Below are positions 40,694 through 49,462 of a stretch of DNA of 64,000 nt, piece after piece. This DNA comes from Xylanibacter ruminicola (GTDB lineage Bacteria > Bacteroidota > Bacteroidia > Bacteroidales > Bacteroidaceae): assembly GCF_900142525.1 (NCBI RefSeq), contig NZ_FRBD01000018.1, positions 1 through 64,000 of the forward strand, read 5' to 3'. Position 1 is the stretch's first letter, and the number at the start of each line of letters is the position of its first letter. A program made the position numbers and the translations under genes. The notes below the pieces were generated by a model. The model was not told where the DNA came from, made no database searches, and was given only the letters and a program-made list of their open reading frames with translations.

Positions 40694-43552
40694 TTACCAA
40701 AAATCATCATCAAAGTCAAACTGCTTCTGCTGCTTTTTCGTCGTGGCAGGTGTCTGTGGCTCTGCAGGTTTTGCAGGAGCGATATCCTCGATATCAGGTG
40801 CATCGATAGTCTCTGGATTGATCAGCAGATTCTCGTTGCTCACCTTCATTGGAGCCAGCTCGCGCTCGTAGAACAGCTGATAGTCGTCGTAGCTCAAGCG
40901 GGTGCCCAAGCTTGGCAGATTCTTCTCGCTGATAATGAGGCGCATGGTGCCAGCGATGTGGGCGCGAAGCGTTTCGTTATCATAGAGCATACGGGCATAT
41001 TGCAAGGCCTCGTCGTAGCTCTGGAAACCGCTTACCATCATGCGATTCAACTCGTGATCCTGATCTATCTGTATCTCAAAATTGCGCACCAGGAAGTTGG
41101 TAAAGTTGTAGCGAGCCAACTCGAACAGCATCTGATTCTGGTTCACCGAATCGGGGTTGTAGACCAGCATAAACAGATAGTGGTCGTCGCGCTCTATGCT
41201 CAGGGTATCGATGACGGTCGAATCGCCCGATAGCTCCACATCACGACGCGTCCATACGTCGCCTATATCAAACTTGCCTCCATGCAGTCGTCTGCCATCC
41301 TGCACACCCTTGATAATCATGCCGGCCAACTTGCTTACTTCGCTCTCAGGATACTTTTCTACCACTTGCTGCAGTTGCTCCATACAGCCATCGCCATCAC
41401 CTTCGTTCAGCAGGTTCAAGCCGTTGATAAATAAGAATTTATCGCGATTAGCGCCTTGGGGAAAACGCGTGGCCGATAGCTCGGCATTCTGCTTCACCAT
41501 CTCATACTGATTGGCCTTGAAAGCGTCGTAGGTAGCGCCATAGAGCGAATCCTCTATCTGCTCGCCAAAGCGGGCGTTCTCAGCATAAAGCGGGTCGGAT
41601 ATCAATATGGTCCACTCGCTCTCTGCGTAATTTTCCTGCATGTGGGCGAGGCATTCGACAGCCTTGGCTGTGAGGCCTTGGCGCGAATAGAGCAACCACA
41701 GGTGATACCACGCCTCGTCGTTATGCTCGTAATCAGGATAATCATTGGTGAGGCGACACAGATAACGCTCGCTGAGCGCCAAGCGCTCCATCTTATCCTT
41801 GAGGATGATGCCTGCATGTAACAAGCCATCCTTGATAATGTCATGACTGGCGGCTTGCTGCTCATCTGTAAATGGAATCTGTGCCAGATAGTACTCACGC
41901 TTATGCGGGTCGAAGACGGCTGAGTCTACAGGTTCTGCTGCGATGGAATCATTGGCGATGGAATCGCCCATAGCCAACTGATCAGAGGCGATGCTATCAT
42001 TCGTATCTTCTTCCGCCCCTGGCATGCGAATCACCGTTTGGTTGCTGCGCCGCCAGTTGTCTATGTTCTCTCGCTTGCCCCACTCACGCTGGAAGGTGGT
42101 TTTACCCTGACTTACTGCCGTGGGATTATAGAAGTACCATGTGCCAGCATCCCCATTCTTAGCTGTAGGTACTTGGGGCGTTGAGGGGCGCATGGCAGTG
42201 GGCATATTGGCTTGATTGCGTGCCTGTTGGGCATTGGCCTCAGACTCCTGTTGGGCATCGCGCTCTTCTTTTTCTTTTTTCTTCAGGGCGTCAATCACAC
42301 GGTCGATGGTCTGATTTCGCTCTGCCTCAGGCATCTGCGCCAAAGCCAGAAGCGAGTCTTGCAGATGGATGCCCTCAGTATAAGGCACCAGTTCGTCGAG
42401 TATCTTCGAACGCTGCGATAGCTGCTCGTAATCCTTGCGCTCCTTATCCAGCAGTCCGATGGCCTCACCATAACAGCGCTTGGCATCCGAGAACTGCTCG
42501 CGCTCCCAATAGATATTGCCCAAGGTGAGCAAGAGCACACCCTTTTCGATGCCGTTACGGGTGGCTTTCTTATTACCTTTCTCGTAGGCGTTGATGGCCT
42601 CTAGGGTGTCGCCTTGAGCCAGATAGATATTGCCGATGGCGTAGTACACCTGGTCGAGATATTCGGCATTGTTATCATCAGCGGCCATGCGTTTCAGCTT
42701 GCTTATCATCTGGCGGCCGTTGTTCTTAGCCAGCACCTCAGTCTGAGCGATGCGGGCATTAAACTCGAGCTCGTAAGGCGGACTGCATCGTATCACGTGC
42801 TTAAAGGCATCGTAAGCTTCCTGCTGATGGCCCAACTGATTTTCTATCTGCCCTAACAGAAACCACTCGCGCGCCCGTTGCACCTTGCGGCGCTCGTGCT
42901 TGATAGTCTTCTTCAAGTAGGGTATCGCCTTCTGGTAGTCGGCCTCGCGAATGTAGTAGTTGGCATAGGTATAATCCCAATCCTTCACAGCACGGAAATC
43001 CATCGAATCGCGACTCATATTGCGAATCACGTCCTCAGCATCGTATCGCCAACCCAATTCTGTGTAGCACTTGGCCAGCCAAGCACGAGCCAGTCCGCTC
43101 ATCAAGGGCTCACCCTGATAGAGTTTAGCCATGTACGAGAAGGTGGCGGCGGCCTCTTCAAACTGGCCCATCTGGAACTGCGCTTTACCCATCATCAACC
43201 AAGCCTTCCAAAGGAAGGGATTCTGCTCCCTACCCTTTTCTTTGATGCTATGACGCTGGATGGCTTTCTCCATCTTTTCGATGGTTCGCTGGTAGTGCGA
43301 CTTGCCTATGTCGCGGCTCTGCTTATTACCAACGGTATAAAGCGGAATCAGCTCGGTGTAGTTATCCTTGTTACCCTTTTCCTTCTCCAGATTGCCGTCG
43401 ATAAAGGCCATCTGACCATTATAATAGGTATTATAACGGGCGTTGAAAGCATGCCAGAACCGTGAACTTGGGGTATTCTTTTGCGTAGAACAACTAACTA
43501 TCGCACCCGCGATAGCCACAATCATCAATATGTTCTTCGCCTTGAATATCAT
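40694..43552 (-). CDS. TPR lipoprotein, PorW/SprE-like type IX secretion component
   Basis: The 952-residue lipoprotein (lipobox VSC, Cys21) starts STQKNTPSSRFWHAFNARYN-type, typical of PorW/SprE. It contains many TPR units (about residues 110-420 and 580-720), a low-complexity Gln/Ala/Pro middle (about 445-510) and a C-terminal part with FLVRNFEIQIDQ. PorW bridges the cytoplasmic-membrane motor and outer-membrane parts of the type IX system. It lies upstream of porX in the same operon, which supports the call. Confidence 0.78.
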   Translation of the reverse strand: MIFKAKNILMIVAIAGAIVSCSTQKNTPSSRFWHAFNARYNTYYNGQMAFIDGNLEKEKGNKDNYTELIPLYTVGNKQSRDIGKSHYQRTIEKMEKAIQRHSIKEKGREQNPFLWKAWLMMGKAQFQMGQFEEAAATFSYMAKLYQGEPLMSGLARAWLAKCYTELGWRYDAEDVIRNMSRDSMDFRAVKDWDYTYANYYIREADYQKAIPYLKKTIKHERRKVQRAREWFLLGQIENQLGHQQEAYDAFKHVIRCSPPYELEFNARIAQTEVLAKNNGRQMISKLKRMAADDNNAEYLDQVYYAIGNIYLAQGDTLEAINAYEKGNKKATRNGIEKGVLLLTLGNIYWEREQFSDAKRCYGEAIGLLDKERKDYEQLSQRSKILDELVPYTEGIHLQDSLLALAQMPEAERNQTIDRVIDALKKKEKEERDAQQESEANAQQARNQANMPTAMRPSTPQVPTAKNGDAGTWYFYNPTAVSQGKTTFQREWGKRENIDNWRRSNQTVIRMPGAEEDTNDSIASDQLAMGDSIANDSIAAEPVDSAVFDPHKREYYLAQIPFTDEQQAASHDIIKDGLLHAGIILKDKMERLALSERYLCRLTNDYPDYEHNDEAWYHLWLLYSRQGLTAKAVECLAHMQENYAESEWTILISDPLYAENARFGEQIEDSLYGATYDAFKANQYEMVKQNAELSATRFPQGANRDKFLFINGLNLLNEGDGDGCMEQLQQVVEKYPESEVSKLAGMIIKGVQDGRRLHGGKFDIGDVWTRRDVELSGDSTVIDTLSIERDDHYLFMLVYNPDSVNQNQMLFELARYNFTNFLVRNFEIQIDQDHELNRMMVSGFQSYDEALQYARMLYDNETLRAHIAGTMRLIISEKNLPSLGTRLSYDDYQLFYERELAPMKVSNENLLINPETIDAPDIEDIAPAKPAEPQTPATTKKQQKQFDFDDDFW

Positions 43553-43800
43553 ATTTGTGTATCCTCGTCGGGATCATATAGCTCGTCGTAGGATTTTATG
43601 CGACTGCCTTCTTTCTTCTTCCGTTCTTCAAGTTCCTTTTTCAAACATTGAATCTTGCATTCGCCCTCGATATCAGCTGTACAGGTAGAGCAATCGTGCC
43701 CCTCCTGTATCACGTCTTCACCTTTGTCGAACCAGTTGGCTATCAGCGCCACAACTGCAAGACCCACTATCAACAATATGCAAACTATTACAAACTGCAT
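43549..43800 (-). CDS. Small Cys-containing membrane protein upstream of porW-like gene
   Basis: The 83-residue protein has one N-terminal membrane helix (residues about 3-24) and a short charged tail with CSTCTADIEGECKIQCLKKE, i.e. four cysteines in a C-x-x-C-x8-C-x3-C arrangement that could bind metal. Its stop overlaps the porW-like start by 4 bp (ATGA), so the two are translationally coupled. ATG 43800 is chosen over an upstream ATG in the heptamer array. No named family is recognised. Confidence 0.7.
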   Translation of the reverse strand: MQFVIVCILLIVGLAVVALIANWFDKGEDVIQEGHDCSTCTADIEGECKIQCLKKELEERKKKEGSRIKSYDELYDPDEDTQI

Positions 43801-43849
43801 AATTATCAAATCATAATTATCAATTATCAACTATCAATTATCAACTATA
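43801..43849. repeat. Heptamer array AATTATC x7 across the aroA junction
   Basis: Seven units (AATTATC with variants AAATCAT, AACTATC, AACTATA) contain the aroA stop (43834-43836) and end directly at the start codon of the next minus-strand gene (43800). Confidence 0.88.
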
Positions 43850-45087
43850 GTAAATCCTACGGATTCTAGGTCGTTCCAGTAGTTTGGATACGACTTGGTT
43901 ACCACCTGTGGATTGTTGATGATAAGCCCGTCGTGCTTCAGCGCATATGGTGCGAAGGCCAGCGCCATACGATGGTCCTCGTAGGTATCGATGCCTAGCT
44001 CCATCTGTGGTTCGCAGCGCTCGCCATCCCAGTAGAGTTCACTGTCGTTGGCATCGTGAATCACATAGCCCAGCTTCTTCATCTCGCGCTTCAAGGCTTC
44101 TATGCGGTCAGTCTCCTTGATTTTCAGGGTGGCCAAACCTTTAAAGTGGAACGGGATATCGAGGGCGGCACAAGTCACCACGAATGTCTGAGCCAGATCG
44201 GGCGCATTCACAAAGTCGTACTCCAGTTTCGATACGCCGCGTCCGTTCTTCTTCAGCGTTACCATCTGCGGCACACCTTTCTGCTGAGTCTCGAAGCAGG
44301 TCTTCACGCCCAGCAGACTGAAGATGTAGCGGGTGGTCGAGTCGCCCTGCATCGAGCCGTCCATCAGGCCCGTCAATCGCACTTCGGCATCAGGATCGTT
44401 ACTCAGCGCCACCATCTCGTACCAGTAGCTGGCTCCACTCCAGTCGCTCTCGATGTAATAATCGCGGCCCTTATAGGGCTTGTGAGCCACGGTGATGGTA
44501 TCGGCCGAGCTCCATTTGGCATCAGCACCAAACTCGCCCATCATCCACAGAGTGAGGTCGATGTAGGGCCGACTGATAATCTCGCCCGTGAGTTGCAGGG
44601 TGAGCCCCTCCTTCAGCATCGGACCAATCATAAGCAGGGCCGAGATGTACTGCGAACTCACGTTGCCTGGTATCTCCAGTTGTCCGCCCTCCAGCTTCTT
44701 ACCTGTAATCTTGAGCGGGGGGAATCCCTCTTCGCCCACGTATTCTATCTGTGCTCCAAGGCGGCGCAAGGCGTCGACCAGTATGGCTATGGGGCGATGC
44801 TTCATGCGGTCGGTACCTGTAATGATGTGGGTGCCACGCATCACGCTCAGGTAGGCGCTCATAAATCGCATGGCGGTACCTGCGGCCTTGATGTTTATCT
44901 CGTCGGGCAAGTATTTCAGTGCCTCGATTATTACCTCAGTATCATCGCAATCGCTCAGGTTTTCAGGCAGATTCCGCCCACCGCTAAGCGCATAGATGAT
45001 TAACGCACGGTTTGATATGCTTTTTGATGCAGGCAGCTGAATGGTCTGGTTCAATCGCTCAGGTGCCGCTAGTCTATATTGCTTCAT
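43834..45087 (-). CDS. aroA: 3-phosphoshikimate 1-carboxyvinyltransferase (EPSP synthase)
   Basis: The 417-residue enzyme joins PEP to shikimate 3-phosphate in aromatic amino-acid synthesis. LPASKSISNRALI near residue 19, AAGTAMRFMSA near 80, the QGDSTTRY segment and KIKETDRIEALKREMKKLG are visible. The length is slightly short, as usual in Bacteroidetes. ATG 45087 starts MKQYRLAAPERLNQ; the in-frame ATG at 45150 lies upstream of the -7 box (TATCTTTGC on the minus strand, about 45116-45124). The C-terminal codons lie in a heptamer array. Confidence 0.95.
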   Translation of the reverse strand: MKQYRLAAPERLNQTIQLPASKSISNRALIIYALSGGRNLPENLSDCDDTEVIIEALKYLPDEINIKAAGTAMRFMSAYLSVMRGTHIITGTDRMKHRPIAILVDALRRLGAQIEYVGEEGFPPLKITGKKLEGGQLEIPGNVSSQYISALLMIGPMLKEGLTLQLTGEIISRPYIDLTLWMMGEFGADAKWSSADTITVAHKPYKGRDYYIESDWSGASYWYEMVALSNDPDAEVRLTGLMDGSMQGDSTTRYIFSLLGVKTCFETQQKGVPQMVTLKKNGRGVSKLEYDFVNAPDLAQTFVVTCAALDIPFHFKGLATLKIKETDRIEALKREMKKLGYVIHDANDSELYWDGERCEPQMELGIDTYEDHRMALAFAPYALKHDGLIINNPQVVTKSYPNYWNDLESVGFTIVDN

Positions 45088-45219
45088 TTCTTGTAATTTC
45101 ACGTTATATTTGCATGCAAAGATACGCATTTTCGGCCACAGAGCGCTCATTTTTACACATTTTATTACTTATTTCCTATTAATGTGTGTTAATCCGTGTG
45201 TTAGTTAGCAAAGTTTTTA

Positions 45220-45228
45220 TACTTTTGC
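45220..45228 (+). promoter_or_regulatory. -7 box of the pectate lyase gene
   Basis: TACTTTTGC, 23 bp before ATG 45252, divergent from the aroA promoter. Confidence 0.6.
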
Positions 45229-45251
45229 AGCCATAACATATAATTAGAACA

Positions 45252-46331
45252 ATGATGAACTACATTAAGACTACTCTACTATCGGCCCTGTTCCTTGGGC
45301 TCCTGCCACTGGCACAAGCCAACGCGCAGGTAGATAAGGTATTACGCGAAAAAGATCCTGAGTTTTTCAAAACTGCCGAAGCACGCCGTATTGGCGACCA
45401 GCTATTGGTGTGGCAGCGCAACACGGGCGGATGGCCTAAGAATGTGGATATGGTAACACCGCTTACCAACCAGCAGCGCGAGGTTATTATGAAAGACAAG
45501 CACGTTACCGACGATTCTACCATCGATAACGGCGCCACAACTACACAGATGAATTTCCTGGCCCGACTGTATCAGCAGACCAAAGACGAGCACTATCGTG
45601 AGGCTTTCAAGAAGGGTGTGCACTACATTCTGGACGGACAGTATGAAAACGGCGGATGGCCTCAGTTCTGGCCCACCAAGCGCGACTATCAGGTGCAGAT
45701 AACCTATAACGACGATGCGATGGTGAACATACTGAACATGATGCGCGACATACTGAATGGTAAGGAGCAGTATGCCGGATTGAGCGACGAGAAGCTGAAC
45801 GCGCAGATCGATAAGTCGTTTAAGAAAGGTATAGAGTGCATCTTGAACACGCAGATTAGGGTTGACGACACGCTCACCGTATGGTGCCAGCAGCACGACC
45901 GCAAGACACTCTACCCTACTTATGCCCGCGCCTACGAACTGCCCTCATACTGCTCGCAGGAGAGTGCCGCCATCGTGCGATTTCTGATGACGCTGCCTAA
46001 CCCCGACGAGCGCATACGCCGCTCTATCAACAGCGCTATGACGTGGTTCGAGAAGACCAAGATTACAGGCTATCGCTTGGAGAAGATTGGCAAGAAGGGC
46101 GAGCCAGGAGCCGACACCCGACTGGTGGCCGATCCTAACGCCGGACCACTGTGGGCCCGATTCTACGACCTACTGAACTGCGAGCCGTTTGTGTGCGACC
46201 GCGATGGCATGCCACGCAAGCACCTTTCGGATATTGGTCCTGAGCGCCGAAACGGCTACAGCTGGTACAACGACCGCCCTGCTACGCTGTATAAAAACTA
46301 CGAGAAGTGGAAAAATAAGTGGGATAAATAG
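45252..46331 (+). CDS. pelA: Pectate lyase, PelA/PL10 family
   Basis: The 359-residue secreted enzyme has a signal peptide (to about residue 26) and the PL10 core: QRNTGGWPKN, STIDNGATTTQMNFLARLY, YENGGWPQFWP, ITYNDDAMVNIL and GPLWARFYDL. PL10 enzymes cleave polygalacturonate by beta-elimination. ATG 45252 is followed by a second in-frame ATG. The gene stands alone, downstream of its own promoter and upstream of tRNA-Pro. Confidence 0.92.
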   Translation: MMNYIKTTLLSALFLGLLPLAQANAQVDKVLREKDPEFFKTAEARRIGDQLLVWQRNTGGWPKNVDMVTPLTNQQREVIMKDKHVTDDSTIDNGATTTQMNFLARLYQQTKDEHYREAFKKGVHYILDGQYENGGWPQFWPTKRDYQVQITYNDDAMVNILNMMRDILNGKEQYAGLSDEKLNAQIDKSFKKGIECILNTQIRVDDTLTVWCQQHDRKTLYPTYARAYELPSYCSQESAAIVRFLMTLPNPDERIRRSINSAMTWFEKTKITGYRLEKIGKKGEPGADTRLVADPNAGPLWARFYDLLNCEPFVCDRDGMPRKHLSDIGPERRNGYSWYNDRPATLYKNYEKWKNKWDK

Positions 46332-46424
46332 AAAAAACGCCCCGAAAATTTGGTTGTTTCAAAAAAACTCCGTACCTTTGCACCCGCATTCGACAAACAG
46401 GTCGGTGCTAAGCACTTAATTGAT

Positions 46425-46497
46425 CGGGATTTAGCGCAGTTGGTAGCGCACACGTCTGGGGGGCGCGAGGTCGCTGGTTCGAGTCCAGTAATCCCGA
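46425..46497 (+). tRNA. tRNA-Pro (anticodon GGG)
   Basis: A 73-nt cloverleaf: acceptor CGGGATT/AATCCCG, D arm GCGC/GCGC, anticodon loop CTGGGGG, T-loop TTCGAGT, discriminator A. The anticodon stem CACGT/GCGCG has an A28-C42 mismatch and a T31-G39 wobble. A TACCTTTGC box (46372-46380) lies 45 bp upstream. Confidence 0.92.
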
Positions 46498-46503
46498 CAG
46501 AAG

Positions 46504-46540
46504 AGCGAGAGAATCGAAAGATTCCCTCGCTTTTTCTTTT
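46504..46540 (+). terminator. Terminator after tRNA-Pro
   Basis: AGCGAG-A-GAATC, GAAA loop, GATTC-C-CTCGCT, then a T-rich run. Confidence 0.85.
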
Positions 46541-46566
46541 TTGGCTGTTTGAAGTTGGCGGGCGGA

Positions 46567-47292
46567 TTAATAATGCTTGTTGTTATCTATTAAGAAGTGG
46601 AAGTTCTCGCCGCCAACGGGTATGTCGAGAATGATGTACTGCGACTTGATGGGTTTGATGGCGATGAAACCCTCATGCTCCTCACCATCAAATATCGTGT
46701 TGGCACGCCAATACTGCTCCTTTATCCGCTTGATTTCCTGCTGGTGCTCGTTCGACATCTCCTGATACAGACGGTCGTCGTATTTGTCTTCAATCAAACG
46801 GTCGGCGGCACGTTCTTCGGGCGAGCGATTGTCATCGCCACGAAGAGCATTAGCCCCTACTTTCACAGCACCATTTACCACACCAACCAACAGCGTGGAC
46901 CAAAAATTGGCTTTATTCTCAACCTTGATATATTTCTCGGGAGTATAGATTTTCAGTTGGTCTTTATCAAAGCCGAGCGTATCACCCTTAGCCAAGAAAC
47001 GCTCCACCCGATAGCGGGCAGACTTCGAAGAGACGCCAGGAATGGCGAAGGCGCTGGCGGTTATCTTCTGAGGCTCGAAGATGAACTCACGACCACTCTC
47101 GTTGATGATGGAGATGTGAGGTTCGAAGATACCACCTTGCGTAGGATCAACAACAACGGTTACGCCGTTGTGCGAACAATAGAACACGTGATGATCGTTC
47201 TTCACGAAAACGCCATACTCTTTCGCGTCGATCTCGGCCATAGCCGTAGCGCATACAAATGCCATTAACAGGCTTGATATCAGTTTCTTCAT
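46567..47292 (-). CDS. Secreted protein of unknown function
   Basis: The 241-residue protein has a signal peptide (MKKLISSLLMAFVCATAMA) and beta-rich sequence (GVTVVVDPTQGGIFEPHISI, GREFIFEPQKITASAFAI). A helical, charged stretch (SPEERAADRLIEDKYDDRLY) and a final strand region follow. No family is recognised. ATG 47292 is chosen over an upstream in-frame start because the -7 box TAACTTTGC (complement of 47322-47330) lies 30 nt upstream of it. Confidence 0.7.
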   Translation of the reverse strand: MKKLISSLLMAFVCATAMAEIDAKEYGVFVKNDHHVFYCSHNGVTVVVDPTQGGIFEPHISIINESGREFIFEPQKITASAFAIPGVSSKSARYRVERFLAKGDTLGFDKDQLKIYTPEKYIKVENKANFWSTLLVGVVNGAVKVGANALRGDDNRSPEERAADRLIEDKYDDRLYQEMSNEHQQEIKRIKEQYWRANTIFDGEEHEGFIAIKPIKSQYIILDIPVGGENFHFLIDNNKHY

Positions 47293-47424
47293 AATCAATG
47301 TTAGTTTTTTAATTTTCTGGTGCAAAGTTAAGCCATTTATGGCAACAAGATACAAGAATTCCCCTACGCGATGGTAGGGGAATCCCTAAAGTTTTTCTAT
47401 CTTTTGATGTGACGATACTATCTG

Positions 47425-47586
47425 CTACAAGAAATTCTTAGCAGGAATATGACGTATTACGTTGTCATCACCACAAACAATAACATTCTCATTGTTTCTG
47501 GCTTTTTCCTCCAACATCTCACGCTCAGCTATTTCTAAGCCGCGCGTAATCTTTTCTACCATTTGATTATGCTCTGCGCTTGACAT
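47425..47586 (-). CDS. 53-residue protein overlapping the zeta-toxin gene (putative antitoxin or partner)
   Basis: The frame begins MSSAEHNQMVEKITRGLEIA and ends NVIRHIPAKNFL. Its start lies 20 bp inside the 3' end of the zeta-type toxin gene on the same strand, so the two are translationally coupled. Small proteins with a KI-x-x-GLE helix followed by a strand like VIVCGDDNVIRHI are often encoded next to zeta-family kinases in Gram-negative genomes; antitoxin function is inferred from position only. The remaining gap to 47292 contains the promoter of the neighbouring gene. Confidence 0.65.
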   Translation of the reverse strand: MSSAEHNQMVEKITRGLEIAEREMLEEKARNNENVIVCGDDNVIRHIPAKNFL

Positions 47587-48154
47587 ATTCTTCTATCTTT
47601 TTAAATAAAACACTATTTCTAACTATTGTTTCCTGATTGTTTCCGCCAGAAGCAATTATACTTCTTGGGGTCTCACTATTATTGACCAAAAGCCAAGTAT
47701 CAACAATTGGCATATAAATGTTGAAAAGATTGTCGATACCTTCATAGTATCTTCTTTCTATGATGTCTTTTGGAATATTATGTCCGCCTTTACTTACCCT
47801 TTCTGCAACACGTTCCATTGCCTGCTCTGGTGATTTCAGCCAGAAATAGAGTAAGGTTACCTCATATCCCTGCTTATGGGCATTCTCTATTAAGCGAAAA
47901 TAAGAGCGAGTAGCAAGTGTGGTTTCAATAGAGAAACTCTCATTTCTTGATAAAAGGTCCTTTATTCGGCCAAGCATCAATCTGCCAGCTTCAATAGCCA
48001 CCCCTTCAGGGTTAAAAGGAGAGAGACCACGTGCTATTTCGTCTGCATTTACAAACTCTTTACAATGCAGGATTTTAGGCAAGACACTGTATGAAGCAGT
48101 AGTCTTACCAGCACCATTAGGGCCACTAATTATATAGAGATGTTTGTCTGCCAT
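47567..48154 (-). CDS. Zeta-toxin family P-loop kinase
   Basis: The 195-residue protein has Walker A GPNGAGKTTASYSV at residues 10-23, FVNADEIARGLSPFNPE (the substrate-side Asp), ETTLATRSY and a lid with Arg/Lys (ERVAERVSKGGHNIP, IIERRYYEGIDNLF). Zeta toxins phosphorylate UDP-N-acetylglucosamine and block wall synthesis; the chromosomal short form seen here is less studied. The -7 box TATCTTTGC (complement of 48162-48170) ends 7 nt before ATG 48154. The partner gene overlaps its 3' end. Confidence 0.85.
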   Translation of the reverse strand: MADKHLYIISGPNGAGKTTASYSVLPKILHCKEFVNADEIARGLSPFNPEGVAIEAGRLMLGRIKDLLSRNESFSIETTLATRSYFRLIENAHKQGYEVTLLYFWLKSPEQAMERVAERVSKGGHNIPKDIIERRYYEGIDNLFNIYMPIVDTWLLVNNSETPRSIIASGGNNQETIVRNSVLFKKIEEYVKRRA

Positions 48155-48229
48155 ATCGCCTGCAAAGATACGAACTTAATCCCTAAGTTCCAAACTTTTT
48201 ATCTTTTTATTTGCTTCTTCACGCAAAAT

Positions 48230-48266
48230 ATGACACTGTCATTTGTCACTTTGTCACGTGTCATGA
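48230..48266 (-). repeat. Iteron-like repeat, site 1
   Basis: ATGACACTGTCATTTGTCAC and onward match the complement of sites 2 and 4 with one base missing. It contains several GTCA/TGAC half-sites. See sites at 48521, 48670 and 52606. Confidence 0.7.
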
Positions 48267-48302
48267 TAGAGAGGGGGGCGCGAATCGCGACGGCCTTTGC
48301 GA

Positions 48303-48329
48303 GCTGACCCGACGAATCGTCGGGTCAGC
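48303..48329 (+). other. Strong GC-rich hairpin in the 48.15-48.78 kb gap
   Basis: GCTGACCCGACG and CGTCGGGTCAGC form a perfect 12-bp stem with an AAT loop, followed by CTTTTCG, terminator-like on the plus strand. The surrounding 48270-48480 region is GC-rich with further small inverted repeats and no reading frame, so a structured RNA or a protein-binding region is possible. Confidence 0.55.
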
Positions 48330-48520
48330 CTTTTCGATTTTAGGCCCCAAATTGAGAAAAAGGCAGCTCAGGATGAACGAAACGTACTTCGCGAGGCACG
48401 AAACATAGCTTATCGGCCCGATATCCGTAATCTCGTTTTAGGCGTGCTGGCGAGCGGTTTTTGCGGCTACACGTAGAAAAAATTTTTCCCTAGTAGGGTA
48501 GCAAATTCTACATTTAGAAC

Positions 48521-48549
48521 ATGACAAATATGACAAATGACAGCGTCAT
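48521..48549 (+). repeat. Iteron-like repeat, site 2
   Basis: A 29-bp element built of two ATGACAAA-type direct units and the inverted pair ATGAC-AGC-GTCAT. It differs from site 4 (52606-52634) at one base. Confidence 0.85.
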
Positions 48550-48590
48550 AATCGGCATGAGAGAATCAAGGAAAAATTCTAGAATAACAT

Positions 48591-48628
48591 CACTTATTAT
48601 ATAATATTATAATATTATATAATAAGTG
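48591..48628. repeat. Perfect 38-bp AT-rich palindrome
   Basis: The sequence from CACTTATTATAT to ATATAATAAGTG reads the same on both strands over 38 bp; the inner 34 bp are only A and T. It lies between iteron-like sites 2 and 3 and could melt easily or extrude a cruciform, as expected of a replication-origin unwinding region or a dimeric-protein site. Confidence 0.92.
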
Positions 48629-48669
48629 GTTTATTTATCGACTAATCCAGTTTACGCTCTGTATAAAAC

Positions 48670-48698
48670 ATGACATTGTCATTTGTCATGTTTGTCAC
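48670..48698 (-). repeat. Iteron-like repeat, site 3
   Basis: ATGACATTGTCATTTGTCAT and onward match the complement of site 2 at 25 of 29 positions. It is inverted relative to sites 2 and 4 and lies 42 bp upstream of the -7 box (TATCTTTGC, 48740-48748) of the following gene. Confidence 0.8.
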
Positions 48699-48777
48699 GA
48701 TTGGTCGCAGCGATGTTTGGTGGTATCGAAAATAATGCGTATCTTTGCACCTAGAAAAGATTAAAACCAAGATAACG

Positions 48778-49440
48778 ATGAACAATAATATTCTGAAACT
48801 AAAAGCGCCCTACAACATTATATATGCCGGGGGCCGCATAGGCAAGCACATTGCCACACTTACGGTATGGGATGACGACGACATGGACGTGTTTGGTGCA
48901 CGTCAGTATCCGATGATAGACGAGGGCGGCGAACTGCCTGCTGGAGCGCTGGCTTGCGAAGCCGAACTGCAGGACTGCCGAGTGATTTGCAACGAGCGCG
49001 ACCCACGCGTTACGCTACGCTGGCTGGCCAAGATCGTGGAGTACGACATGAAGCAGGAAGAGCCCGTAGAGTTTGGATACATGTGGGAGCGATTAGAGTT
49101 GCTCGGTGTTAAGCCCATTTGGGACAAAGCCAAGGACGAAGACGGCGAAGAATACAACCAGAACGTTTACAAGATAAGCCTATCGTTCGACGGAACTCAC
49201 GACCATATGATCGCCCAAAGCTACACCATATCTGGATTCTATTTCTATGCTCGCGGCACGGTCGAGGAGGTTTATAAGGAGCTGCACTATCAGCACGGCA
49301 TCTACGAATCGTGCTTTTATAACGACAACCTGGTGATAGAATTCAAAACTCCCGATGGATGGGAGCAGCGCATCGTTGACTTACTGAACAAGCGCAAAGA
49401 GAGCTACACGCCTGCCGAGAACGAAGAAGAACTAATATAA
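48778..49440 (+). CDS. Hypothetical protein, first gene of the replicon-like module
   Basis: The 220-residue soluble, acidic protein is rich in Tyr, Trp and Asp (TLTVWDDDDMDVFGARQYPM, YMWERLELLGVKPIWD) and matches no family I know. ATG 48778 is chosen because it follows the promoter box at 48740-48748; the upstream codons in frame lie inside that box. It is followed after 22 bp by the 190-residue gene, so they form an operon. Its position next to iteron-like repeats makes a DNA-processing or regulatory role plausible, but nothing in the sequence shows it. Confidence 0.65.
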   Translation: MNNNILKLKAPYNIIYAGGRIGKHIATLTVWDDDDMDVFGARQYPMIDEGGELPAGALACEAELQDCRVICNERDPRVTLRWLAKIVEYDMKQEEPVEFGYMWERLELLGVKPIWDKAKDEDGEEYNQNVYKISLSFDGTHDHMIAQSYTISGFYFYARGTVEEVYKELHYQHGIYESCFYNDNLVIEFKTPDGWEQRIVDLLNKRKESYTPAENEEELI

Positions 49441-49462
49441 ATAAGGAACGCGCGCGTACATT

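Noticed and set aside
44056-45003. Plus-strand frame of 315 codons
   Set aside because: It is antisense to aroA, which has all family motifs.
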